A DNA stretch of 64,000 bases from Pseudopyrenochaeta lycopersici. Taxonomy: Eukaryota > Ascomycota > Dothideomycetes > Pleosporales > Pseudopyrenochaetaceae. Below, piece by piece: positions 12,655 to 22,923 of this stretch (the first letter of the stretch is position 1; every line of letters begins with the position of its first letter). The stretch is from NCBI GenBank assembly GCA_003313425.1, contig NHZP01000039.1, positions 372,001-436,000 of the forward strand, in the 5' to 3' direction. A model generated the notes under the pieces. It had not been told where the DNA came from, searched no databases, and saw only the letters and a program-made list of their open reading frames with translations. The position numbers and the translations under genes are program-made.

Positions 12655-13624
12655 ATGCGTTACATCGTCGCCACCCTCGCTGCTTTGGCGGCTACCGCTC
12701 TCGCGGCCCCAACCGCCACTGTTTTCCCATCTGCTGCTGGCAGTACCTCTCTTGCTTCCGCTAAGGTCATCTCCGGTACCTTTGATGGCAAGATGGTCCG
12801 CTACTCTCGTAGCCGTATGTCTCCCTATTTTCAGGTTTTCCCTTCAGGAATATACATCAACGAACTCATGTGCTTGCCATTGTGTCCATGCCATACTGAC
12901 TTTGCCAACAGCGGATACATGCGCTGAGCAGGATGAGACTGATGAGGCCGCTGCCATGTTCATTGCTGAGGACGGTGCCGTCATCAAGAATGTCATCCTC
13001 TCCAAGGCACAGGCTGAGGGTATCCACTGCCGTGGCTCATGCACACTCCAGAATGTCTGGTGGGAGGATGTCTGCGAGGACGCCGCCACCTTCAAGCAGC
13101 CCGCTGGCAAGACCTCCTACGTTATTGGCGGTGGTGCCAAGGGTGCTTCCGACAAGGTAGGTTACCAAATTTCAGAATTAAATTTTGGTAGATGACGGAA
13201 GGCTGACTATTTGGGTATAGATCTTCCAGTTCAACGGCCGCGGCACGGTCTCCATCAAGGACTTCTTCGCTTCCGACTACGGCAAGGTCATTCGCAGCTG
13301 CGGCGACTGCACCGCTAACGGCGGCCCCCGCAACATTCTCATCGACGGTGTCATTGCCAAGAGCGGTGGTGTTCTCTGCGGTATCAACACCAACTACAAG
13401 GGTATGTCCACTTTTGCCCCCTTCACTAAATTACATTACACAGCCAGGAACGTCGCTGACATGATTCGACAGATACTTGCAAGATCACCAACTCCTGCCA
13501 GAACAACAACAAGAGCTGCGACCGCTACAACGGTGTTGTCAAGGGCAGTGGCTCTTCCACCAAGATTGGAAGCGGCCCTGATGGCACTTACTGCACAACC
13601 TCTGGCTTCACCAGCTCCTGCTAG
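12655..13624 (+). CDS. Secreted pectate lyase, PL3 family
   Basis: Cleaves de-esterified pectin by beta-elimination, outside the cell and with calcium. Exons 12655-12814, 12912-13156, 13221-13401 and 13473-13624 (introns of 97, 64 and 71 bp) encode 245 residues, the normal PL3 size. Residues 1-18 are a signal peptide (ATLAALAATALAAPTA). Family hallmarks in order: VISGTFDGKMVRYSRS, AMFIAEDGAVIKNVILS, AEGIHCRGSCTLQNVWWEDV, CEDAATFKQPAGKTSYVIGG, KVIRSCGDC, VLCGINTNYKDTCKITNSC and a final GSGPDGTYCTTSGF. Conserved cysteines and the acidic IHCRGSC/WWEDVCEDA strip of the right-handed beta-helix are present. All three splices restore family-typical sequence. Likely plant-induced and glucose-repressed, judging from family behaviour and the promoter motifs upstream. 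Confidence 0.96.
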
Positions 13625-14145
13625 ACGTAGGAACTCTGAACAGCGAAAAGTGCCAATGATGATTACGAGATCTTTGAAAATTGAAGCTTGGAAATGACGA
13701 TGATTCATGTAAATACTTGTGTGGTAGTCGCTCTTTTGGAGAGGGAGGTGTACATACTCTGGAGGATGAAAAATGTCAACAATTCATTGATATCCAAACC
13801 TTTTTTCCCATATTACAATTGAACAAGGCACCCATAGGATTGAAAATATCGTTTTAACGTTCGCCAAGCCAATTTTTTGTTTCAAATATAACAGGTACCA
13901 TCGTGGGTGACGCAAGCTCTACTAGTTGGGAATGTGGCGGCAGGGTGAACGTCGGTGACTAGGCGTGTTGGTTAGCGTATCCTTGGCAAATGGGGATGCA
14001 CATGGATCTTACGTCCACCAATCATCACATTTTCGTAATCATGTATAAGGAGATACAGTGGGACAAGCATACTTGGACCCACACCCAAGAATATGCTTAC
14101 ATTGAATTCTTCCGAAGGGAATACAGAGAATTATTCCTTGGCCTT
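13625..14145. other. Convergent intergenic spacer
   Basis: About 520 bp between the ends of the plus-strand pectate lyase and a minus-strand family gene. It should hold both 3' ends; no clear terminator or coding signal is seen. Confidence 0.45.
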
Positions 14146-15064
14146 TCAAACGCCACTATGCAACATTGCCCAGTCTTGAGCCATAGCGTCGTCCAGATCA
14201 TAGTGGTGCATCTCATCAACCACAAAGCTCATTTTATACCCCGTCATCTTGGCCACTTGCAGGCTTGAAAATAGCGTGGGTAGCGCGGCTGCACAATGCT
14301 CGTCCCTTTCCTTCCTCGTCTTTGCCTCCGTGAAGAAGCGCACACATATCTTCGCTCCTTCTTTCAACTCAAACAGCCCGTCAAGTGCGGCCTGTAATCT
14401 TTCTGGCTTCTTCGGCACTCCGAACATGTAGCTGCGGAACGAACCTCGGTCGTAGCTCACGGCTTTAAGATGCACTTCTATATTGCTGACGAGGTCTTTG
14501 GGCAGAATGTCCAGGCCCATTTCATCAGTAGAGAGAAACCGCTTCATGACTCCCGGATCATCGCCAAACGTGAAAGTTGAAGTACGGTAGTAATTTTCTA
14601 CTAATTCCCGAAAGAACGAGTCACCCACGAAGTGCGGGTTCCAAAAGTGCTCTGGGAAGTGCGATGCTTTCCAGCGCGCGAAATCGTAGGAGTAGAGCCG
14701 CGTGACTGGATCGAGTGTCGTGCGGAAATGCTCGCGCTCAATGTGTTCAGGGTTGCGAGTGCTGAGGTGCTGATAGATCATGTCTCGGAGTTCACGTGGT
14801 AGTTTCGTCATGACATGATGTGTGATTTGATTACATTCTGCTTTGGCGAACTGTTCGACTGCATTTCGGGTTCCAGTGTTGTTGCTTGCAAGATCTTTTT
14901 CCAGGCTCTCGAGTTCACGTTGCAGTATAGCGATTCGACTTCTACGGCTGTGTTCTTCCGAAAGAGCCCTGCGAACTTTATGTCAGCACTCTGGGGTGGC
15001 GGTGTAATGCTTTGCCAGCGTACGTGAAGGCACGCTTGCGCAATTGCTCCTGTTCGGTTACCAT
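14146..15064 (-). CDS. Family member A: coiled coil plus F-box-like PRELRDMIY protein
   Basis: Exons 15064-15024 and 14968-14146 (55-bp intron, gtacgc..gcag) give 287 residues. Residues 1-60 are charged and helical (RIAILQRELESLEKDLASNN), probably a coiled coil. Then comes LPRELRDMIYQHL, which resembles an F-box core or 2EXR-type motif, and WNPHFVGDSFFRELVENYYR with a following FTFGDD, FLSTDEMGLDILPKDLV and LFELKEGAKICVRFF. These blocks occur in the same order in the models at 15526-16695, 18439-19475 and 39659-40685. The first intron is phase 2 and falls just before an ALxE motif, as in members B and E. No enzyme signature or signal peptide. The F-box-like motif could mean a ubiquitin-ligase adaptor, but that is inference. 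Confidence 0.75.
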
Positions 15065-15525
15065 GACGACCAGGATATTAAATGTAGCTAGTTGAGATGA
15101 AAATAAAGTGTCACGATGAGAGGAATGTGAAATTATCTGGATCGACTATATGTGTTTATCAAGGTACCATCAACCGCTTATTCAGGTACTCACGCCGTTT
15201 GTACGGCGTACAGCGGCATCTCGGTCGCTTGTCGGCCGATTGCCAGAATCGGTGAGCATGGCTTGTCTCAGCCTCACCAAAGAAAAGCCAAGATGACGCC
15301 AGCATTGAACGCTTTCTTGAATATCAGAACTGTCCACAATGAAGAATAGCCGCATTCTTAGATGTTGTGTGGTGACTTGTATTGCCGACAAAGGGGATGA
15401 GGTGCAAGCGTAGAAACGATGTCGAAGAAAATCCCCCCGTAACAGCCCATCATTTTTTTGTCCGTGATGTACTCAAAATATGTTGGCCACCATAAATACG
15501 GTTCAGAATGATTTTCGTCTCACAT
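15065..15525. other. Spacer between two family genes
   Basis: About 460 bp separating the 5' end of member A from the 3' end of member B. No additional gene is recognised. Confidence 0.45.
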
Positions 15526-16695
15526 TCACCCATCAGAAGTATCATCGGAGAACATCTCGTTAGGTTCTGCGTCATCAAGCAGCTGATGCTGCCTCGCCTG
15601 TTCCGCTTCTACGTACTGCAGAATATTATCAGTGAATTGTACAGCAGCAATCTTTTTGTACTGACCTTGGAAAAGGTTTCTTTTAACTCACTAACGGAAG
15701 CTACATCCCATCCCGAAATGAATGACTTTGGACTGCAAGAGGTGTCGTCCGATAGCACGATCCGAACTCGATAGCTGGCGTCCATGAGTCGCTGAATAGT
15801 TGGAAACACGAAAGGAACGATAGTATCGCACAGCCACTGAAGTTTTTCAAGTGGATGTTGCGTACTCTTTGGCTCTAACAGGCATTTCATGGTCAATGAC
15901 GTGCCGCGCTTGAAGCCGAAGAGCGACTCAAACCCGACCAGAAGACCCAGTAGTGATCTATCTGGGCAATAATCATCAATCCACTCTCTGCTCCCCCACT
16001 GATTTCACGGTTGGGCAGGGTGGTTTCCTAATCTTTTTGAAGCCATACCCGCAAATTTGTATTTGGTGAAACGAATGCTGATGTGTACGGTAGAAATGAA
16101 AGATGCCGGATAAACTCCGAGATTCCATTGATCTATTACCCTGAACTTTGAGATCAACTCAAAATCGTCCTCGAAATAGAAGCTGGACGATCGATAATAG
16201 TTCTCGCCGAGTTCTTGCATCATCGCAGGACAAAAGAAATCCGCTTCCCGCCAATGTTTTAGTTCAGAGGACGAATACATGGATTGTAGAGGGTTGTTTA
16301 GACAAGTGTCCATATATTCATGCTCTGGCCAAGAGGAATCCGGAAGTTTCGAAACACGAACTTTCTGGGAGCCCGTGAGCCAGGTATAGATATTGTCGCG
16401 TATCTCACGAGGGAACGTCTGGTACACAGTATCACAGAACTTTCGGCAGGTAACTTCTGCATATCTGAAGAGTAAATCGCTTGTCTCTTCCTTCTTCATG
16501 GTCGCTACCATTTGTAGGCTCTTTTCCTGCCTTTGAAATAGTGTGATCTTCTTTCTAATAGCCTCGAGCTCTGTCTCGACAGTGTACTGCTCCTCGAGGG
16601 CCCTATGAAAGCATTAGCAATGCGCGGCGCGAGCCTGACAATACAAACCGGACAAAATCTAATCTCAACTGTTCATCCGTGGTCTCGGCCGTCAT
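15526..16695 (-). CDS. Family member B: coiled coil plus PREIRDNIY protein
   Basis: Four exons by eye: 16695-16649, 16602-16049, 15985-15666 and 15615-15526, total 336 residues. Blocks match member A: RALEEQYTVETELEAIRKK (coiled coil), FPREIRDNIYTWL, ADFFCPAMMQELGENYYRSS, FYFEDD, FRVIDQWNLGVYPASFISTV, then a LFGFKRGTSLTMKCLLEP block equal to the LFELKEGAKICV block of A. Introns 1 (46 bp) and 3 (50 bp, gtcagt..gcag) have clean signals. Intron 2 (63 bp as drawn, donor gtatgg) is uncertain: the frame must change between KYKFAG and WIDDYCPDRS and more than one acceptor is possible. If no acceptor works the gene is broken there. The last exon (YVEAEQARQHQLLDD) corresponds to that of member D. Confidence 0.65.
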
Positions 16696-17689
16696 TTTGA
16701 ATGCTTTGAGTATTTAGATATTCTGGGATGTTCTATGAGTGGATAAAATAAATTGTGGTATGTTGTAGGGAAGTAAACGGAGGGCGAATCATATACGAAA
16801 TACGAGCACAGGTAAGTTTCAAAACGGCCCGGGAAGCGAGATACAAGTAAAGACCATATGACGGTCGAAGTAAATTAAGGCGGTACATAGTTCACGTGCA
16901 AGTTTTAGGTGCCACTCAAGAAAAAAAATTCAATTATCTGTTAGTCCGGTTGAAGTGAGATCCAATAAAAAAGCAGCCAATTCGCTGGAAATCCTCTACG
17001 GGAATACCAAAGTGCGGAGGACCGAGCGAACACTACCACTTCTCAGCATCCCTCCAGGGTACATTATATTCATTATTAATGACTCATTTCATTTGTTTGT
17101 GGCTCGTATGACTCTAGTGCCTCATGCATCTCAACACGGGGCAGTTTTCTGGAACCAGCAACCAATCTGTCGTGCTCAATTTCTCTGACTCCTCCTGCTC
17201 CGCCCCATGTCCGGGCTCTATCCCACTGCCATTATCGTCACTATTGACTCTAACTTGGGTCTCACCAAATCTAGGCTCTGTAATGAGTTGTTCTTTTACC
17301 TTGATTCGCCACGAGTTTGATCTTGATACAACATGAATGCCGATGTCTCACAGTAATTGCCACTAAACGCTGAGACTAGGCGCACAAGCCTCACTTTTAT
17401 AATCGAATCGAACCCGGAGTTATTTTAGACTCTCATAGACGGCGCTCTCAATAATGTAGCTAGTGTTGTTTAATCGCGATAGAAGCGCCTTTAAACCCCA
17501 AATGTCTATCTCAAGTTGGAGACCGATAGGAATATGAGTACCTCCCTTGAAGCAGAGAAGTTACTGCAGATTGCTAAAAACGAGTGGCCATCTCTAGCAT
17601 GCTATGTAGACAAAGTAATCATTCTCATGGTGGTCGTTGACCAGGATAAGGTTTCGAAGTCTGTTGGCGAGGGTTATGACAGAAAACTC
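16696..17689. other. Intergenic, possible decay zone
   Basis: About 1 kb with no gene. On the minus strand the portion next to the fragment at 17690-17990 contains a stretch reading FSVITLANRLRNLILVNDHH without a start, which may be further decayed coding sequence; it does not match the named blocks of the neighbouring family. Confidence 0.35.
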
Positions 17690-17987
17690 TGGCCTTATTA
17701 TAAGCAGATATGTGATCCAGATTCGTGCGATGAGTGAAATTGACAACTCAAATTATGCTCCATTATACATCCATAGACGATATCGCGCAACTCTCTTGGC
17801 AGGTTTCTATAAATTGGTTTGTAGAGTAGGAAACATTCTCTTTTTGACATTGCATTGAGATGATTGGTGGCTTTCTCGCCCAACGCGTTTTTCTTTCCTC
17901 TATGGGCGAATTAAGGATTCTCAAACCGGCAATTCTACTCTCAAAATTTCTCGGCGAGATCTCAGTGTACGTTTTTTCTGGTGTCAA
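17690..17987 (-). pseudogene. Decayed fragment of the PRELRD family
   Basis: In the minus frame 17883-17698 the stretch YRNLPRELRDIVYGCIMEHN, followed by an ESGSHICL tail, aligns with the LPREIRDIIYCYIHQHD and later EYICKSGQ part of the complete neighbour at 18439-19475. It ends in stops (TTA TAA TAA) just where the WYR block should follow. A basic stretch in a second frame (17987-17763) may be the remnant of the coiled-coil region, which would imply a frameshift as well. No central or C-terminal block is found downstream. I read it as a truncated, frameshifted paralogue. Confidence 0.55.
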
Positions 17988-18438
17988 AGTTTTTGTCTCA
18001 ACAGCAGGTAGGTCGTAGACGAAATGTAAGTCTTTAACAAAGTTTGGACACTACAAGGTAGATACTCATAAGCTAGTATGCTTCCAATTTTGCCCGAGAT
18101 CCGGAGTTGAGGTCAACTACTTGCTGATACATGCGGAATGCCAAGATGGGAGATATGCAACCTTGAAAACGAGATAAATTCCGGATCGAAGCATGGTTGG
18201 TATAAGTGCAATGACTACGAGGGCACGGAGTGTGGCGCAGTCCGCCCTAGAGACATTGGGTTGCACGGTAAACTGCGAGGAGATGCATATAAGCAATAGA
18301 CAGAGTTTCACCCTACCACAATACCTGCAGTGAACTATTCTACAACATATTATCATTTTAAACAGAGACCCTGCCCTTCCTGTCACCTGGCCGAGTATCC
18401 CACCAATCCCACTACATACCGCTGAGATGCACTTCGTA
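17988..18438. other. Spacer downstream of family member D
   Basis: About 450 bp beyond the 3' end of member D; an open frame at 18117-18467 minus overlaps the end of that gene in another frame and is not called. Confidence 0.4.
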
Positions 18439-19475
18439 TCAGACCCATTGCTGACGAACTCGCTCACAAGCCTACAAGAGTCAGCAATTTGATACTGTTA
18501 CAAATGTGTAGAGGCACTGACCTCTTCAATCTCCTTCATCCATACCTCTGCGTCGAACCCACAACTCTTTGAACAAAACTCAAGATTCGGTAACTCTGAC
18601 CATTGGACGATAAACCTATGTCCTGCAGCGTTCAAGGCCTTGAGATCCTCAACAAGAGTTTCCAAAGTCTTCTGCAACTCCTCGCCGTATAGACAACGAA
18701 ATTCTAGCCCGCGGTACGTGTGGATGCGGATAAAGAAATGAATATGGTTCGGAAGCTGACGCATACTCTGGAGAGGCTTCGTAAGACTGTCCGCAAGCCC
18801 TCTGACCCTACAGCGAGGCCGGCCGCCATGGTCCCCTTGGCAAAGTAGATCCCCATGTAGCTGGTTCTCGCTAGAGCCAAGGTCGAATCTCACTCTGCAG
18901 ATAAAGTCGCGAGGCTTAAGTCCAAGTTCCCATCGATCTAACTCTAAGAATTGATCGACAACTTGAGCGTTATTCGCTTTGTCGTAGAAGTAGAAGAGCG
19001 TCGTCCGATACCAGCTTTCCACAATTTCGGTTCTCATATCTTCGCCTACATATTCAGAATTCCAATAGTGTGCACCTAAATCGCTTTCGCAGGGCTGACC
19101 AGACTTGCAGATATACTCAGGGCCGACATAGATGGTATCATGTTGGTGAATGTAGCAGTAGATAATGTCCCGAATCTCGCGCGGCAATGAGTGGCCAACA
19201 TTTTCACATAGTGATCGGCAAGCTGTCTTCGAGTACGGCTCCAGGAGGATGCGCAGTTTCTCATCCGTCAGCTGCCTCTGCTCCCTCTTTTGGGATAGAC
19301 GCAACTCTGCAGCGCGGATATCCTTCCGTAACTTGTTCCGCGTGTTTTTTGCCCACAGAGAGGAAAGCTCTGTTTGTAAAGTCTCGATCTCGGCACTTAA
19401 TCGCTCACTTTGGGCAACAAGGCTGTGACAAACTTCAGCTCGAGCTGTGGGCTGCCAGTCCTGCGGAGGTGTCAT
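18439..19475 (-). CDS. Family member D: coiled coil plus PREIRDIIY protein
   Basis: Exons 19475-18522 and 18471-18439 (50-bp intron, gtcagt..gtag) give 328 residues; without splicing the frame stops at 18498 after ASTHL. The splice yields ACERVRQQWV, similar to the last exon of member B and at the same phase-0 position. Blocks: long charged helix (AEIETLQTELSSL and RKDIRAAELRLSQKREQRQ, residues about 20-80), LPREIRDIIYCYIHQHD, YWNSEYVGEDMRTEIVESWY, FYFYDKAN, FLELDRWELGLKPRDFICRV. A His/Gly-containing insertion (LLCQGDHGGRPRCRV) precedes a C-terminal helical region. The frame continues to a TTG at 19505 but the first ATG is 19475. Unlike A, B and E it has no separate first exon. Function unknown. 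Confidence 0.75.
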
Positions 19476-20865
19476 ACCGTTTCGTGTCTTTTCGCAAACT
19501 AGCAAGCTGTTGTCTCGTCGACAAACCGTTCCATCGCGTCGACTTCTCCATTGGCGTTATGAATCTGTACAGTGCAAAATTCCAGGAACGAGGGATGCAA
19601 TGGCCGAGCTGGCGGTGAAGGTGATGGGTGGACATACGAGGAAGTGCAGGGGTGAGTCAACTAGCGCGAATTTGCTTGCCCCACCATAGTTGCCTGTTGG
19701 TAGCGCACGCCAGCACACATCAGTATGTCTTGGATGATTGGAACGTCTTGTGAGCAAGATGAAGAAAAATTCAGTAAGCCAAACAGGGAAAACATTCTTG
19801 AGGTCTGATATCTTATCAGAGGACACATGGCTTGGTACCACATAACAATGGGAAGAGGACTTAGCGAGAAGGGAGCCCAACGTTGAGCATCATGAAGAAC
19901 AAAAAAGTAGGAAGAACGAACATAAGTACGGACGAGATATTAAACTTTCAAGAAACATTGTTCTAAGACCTTTAATGATTATAATAGTTCTTTGAAGCAA
20001 TGTATTGCATTTCATCGCACTGGCGTAGCAGCGGAATCATCTTACCCTCAAGACCAAACTATACTCCGATTGAAAGTTTAGTGAAGCTCTTGAGTTCATT
20101 CTCGGTTCCATCTGTACGTCATGGAGCCTGCTTTTCAATGCGTAGAGCTCCGTTGTCTCCTGTGTGTCCAAAGACGTACACCATTCTCTCGGAAGCGCAG
20201 TGTGCGGATCAAATAATTGAAATATTACCACGCTCTACTGGATGTTTGAGTCCTTATATTTCGCTCGCCCAGCAAGACCCATGTAAAAGTGGCCGAGAAT
20301 GGATGCATACTTTGGTTGTGCGTTTTAGGAGTCCGTGTGACGATTCTAGCATTGCGCATGGTGTTTCTTCGCTATCCAGGAGGACCAGCACGCAACCCTG
20401 ACGGCACTTCCTACGATTTGACACGAACACCCATAATATGCCTTCAAGGTAGTATGGCGGGAATCCGACGGGAATTCCGTAGAGATATCCGCAGAAAGAT
20501 TGTGTCTTGTAGCTTGTCATGTAGGACGCCCACAAATCGGTCGTAAATAGACTATAGTCACCATGATATCACAGATTCTAATCGCCGGTGCCTACTCATA
20601 GTGGAGGAATCATTTCTAGGGATACGGTGAAGCAAGAGTGATGAAATTGAGTAATACTTCGAGCATCCCGCCAGAAGGAATAAGAATATTTGTCTTTACA
20701 TACTTGACTCATTTCAATGAAGATCCGGTCTTCCCCAATGCTAGCGTACAAATACATGATGAAAAACAATAAAGAACGCCGATGCAATGCATGTCCTCCC
20801 AGGTACATAATTCTTTGAAAACTCCAGGTATATATAAAAATGATACAGACGCACAAATACAAGTA
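19476..20865. other. Intergenic, only doubtful reading frames
   Basis: About 1.4 kb. Minus-strand frames of 93 codons (20254-20535) and 64 codons (20037-20231) and one of 107 codons (19557-19880) have no shared signature and do not splice together convincingly. No gene is called. Confidence 0.4.
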
Positions 20866-22923
20866 TCATGATAGATCTCGGATAAATATCTGTGGGCTAT
20901 TTCTTACATCCCCTGCCGAGGGCATGGTGTTAGATCTTGACGTTTTGGTCATATAAATTGAGTCTCGTGGGAGATATAACTCGTCTCTCAAAATGTCGTG
21001 TGGTGTCGTCGAGTGCATTGGGCTTGTAGGAGGTGATTCTGGAGAGCGTAATGAGTTTGATGGTGATAAGATCTGCTGATTGCGCTGTCGTTGCACGACT
21101 GGAAGGAGGTGCGTGGGTTGAGGGGCAGGAACTCCTGGGACGGAGTCGCTGAAATAATTGTTGATAGCGGCGCCCATCGGAGACGTCAACTCTTGAACAG
21201 AGGCTGGCCTCTTAGGTAGCTTCCTGGTTCTAGCTGTTGTGGTCGACGGGGGAGATCGTGGTTGAGGCGCCGTACTGAACTTGGGAGGCTGGGCATTACT
21301 CGAAGCTCGAGGGCGTTGCGAAACGCTTTGGGGCGGGCTATAGGGCCCTGGGACAGTTCCATGTCTCGTGGTACCGGACACTGTTTGCGATCGCAGTGCA
21401 CGAATTGGCGGAATTGATTGTGGAGCAAGCGCGCCTTGCTGTGGCTGTGGGGAACGAGATTTGGATCGCTGTAATGGAAATAAAGAGAAGCGTTGCATCG
21501 GTGGCGTGCTTGACGGCGTGGGCCCACCGTGCAAGTATTCTGATCCTACCATTGGCGGATTTGGACTATGAGTCTTAGTTGGAGGTGTGGGAGCTATCCT
21601 CGTCGGGATGAAGGACTGTAAGAGGAATGGTTGCGGCGACGTGCACGTAGGCGATAGGGTAAAGGAACTCGCTGTCTGTGGGCTTTTCATGACATATGAG
21701 CGTCGCCCTTGACCATCCCGATCAGGAATGCTGATACTCAAGCCGCGCTCGCTTGGCGATCTACTCGGTGGTGTACGCAAGCGTGGTGGAGTCAAGGGAC
21801 TCATGGGTGTTGGGGTGGGAATATGCGGTGAAACCTGGGCTACTCGCTCATACTGCAGGTTTGCGACCGCGCTTGAGTCCCAGGAATTGAGAACAGTGCC
21901 CTTTCTGTGTCTGCGGAACCAAAGGGATGATCTTGAATTGCCATCCTGTGTGTGGAAGTCTCGACTCTTCGCCGAATATGATCTGCGTAAAGTACCTTCC
22001 AAACTCTTAAAGAAAGGCACCATATATGGAATGCAAGCAGTGGAAATGCCCAAGCAAACCTGGATCTGCGTGATGATGGCAGGTAGCCAAAGCCTGTATT
22101 GTGGATTACTGTGTGGCGTGATTGGGTAGAGCCATATCAGGCGGACAAGCGCGGCAGCTATGACTAGTGCTCGCGGTGCGAAACATGCGACCACTGTCAC
22201 TTTACGGCAAAATCGAACTTTGAGATATGCAACCAGATTCACGGATAGCATGATGATGGCAACCTCGGTAGACATGTCGACTATGCAATAGACGATCCAA
22301 AAAACTCGCTAGGGCAGTTAGCGTTTATGCAATGTTTTGGTGGCGACGGTGCATTTCTCACCGAGTTGAAGCATCGCAAAGTCATCATTTCCCATGGTCG
22401 AGGGAGCTGGCATTGAAAAGCGACTGCCACAAGGGAGCCAACGGTCCAAGCAAAAATGAATATGCCGAAGCCTAGAACAAGTCGTCGATGCAAGCGTTGC
22501 ACCGCCACGATATTGTAGAATAAGACAAGAAGTGAAAGCTTTGCAAAGCAGATCGCAGAGATATACAAGAATTCGGAAGCGTAGTAGCCTTTCATGAGAA
22601 TGTCGGCACGTTCAACGGTCAGGTAGCCGAATACGCCGAGGCCTTCGGACGCAAGTATGAAGGTCGTTATTGATAAACCAATGGCACATATCTTGAAGTG
22701 TTAGGCCAGAACAGTCAGACTCCATAGGATTGCTTACAGTTGCTAGAAAAATAAAGAGATCATCGAGGTCGATTCTTCGGAAGACAGTAGCTTTCATGAC
22801 CTGCCGGGCAATGAAGACGAGTCCGGTGATGGCCAGAAGTGTCCATGATGCTATCTTGATTGCATCTGTTCTATCCACCTCTTGTACTGATGCCGAGCGT
22901 GTTGCTGAGGACGTCATGGGCAT
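20866..22923 (-). CDS. Rhodopsin-fold (SAT4/Pth11-type) membrane protein with long tail
   Basis: Exons 22923-22738, 22691-22362 and 22308-20866 (introns of 46 and 53 bp) give 652 residues. Residues about 25-270 hold seven hydrophobic segments and the marks of the fungal rhodopsin-domain family: RRIDLDDLFIFLA, SEFLYISAICFAKLSLLVLF, FGIFIFAWTVGSLVAVAFQC, IVYCIVDMSTEVAIIMLSVN and VCLGISTACIPYMVPFFKSL. There is no CFEM cysteine domain, unlike Pth11 itself. The remaining ~380 residues form a Pro/Ser/Thr-rich, presumably cytoplasmic tail with many SP/TP and PxxP motifs (for example LRTPPSRSPSE). Such proteins are suspected receptors for surface or nutrient cues. The second splice joins NS to RVFWIVY in phase 0 and is well supported by frame. 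Confidence 0.88.

Noticed and set aside
12326..13195. 289-codon plus-strand frame overlapping the pectate lyase
   Set aside because: Its first half is promoter sequence and its end only borrows exon 2 in the right frame; the spliced PL3 model explains the coding part.
19557..20535. Minus-strand frames upstream of member D as a further paralogue
   Set aside because: A LPREW string at 20037-20231 resembles the family motif only superficially and none of the other blocks follow.
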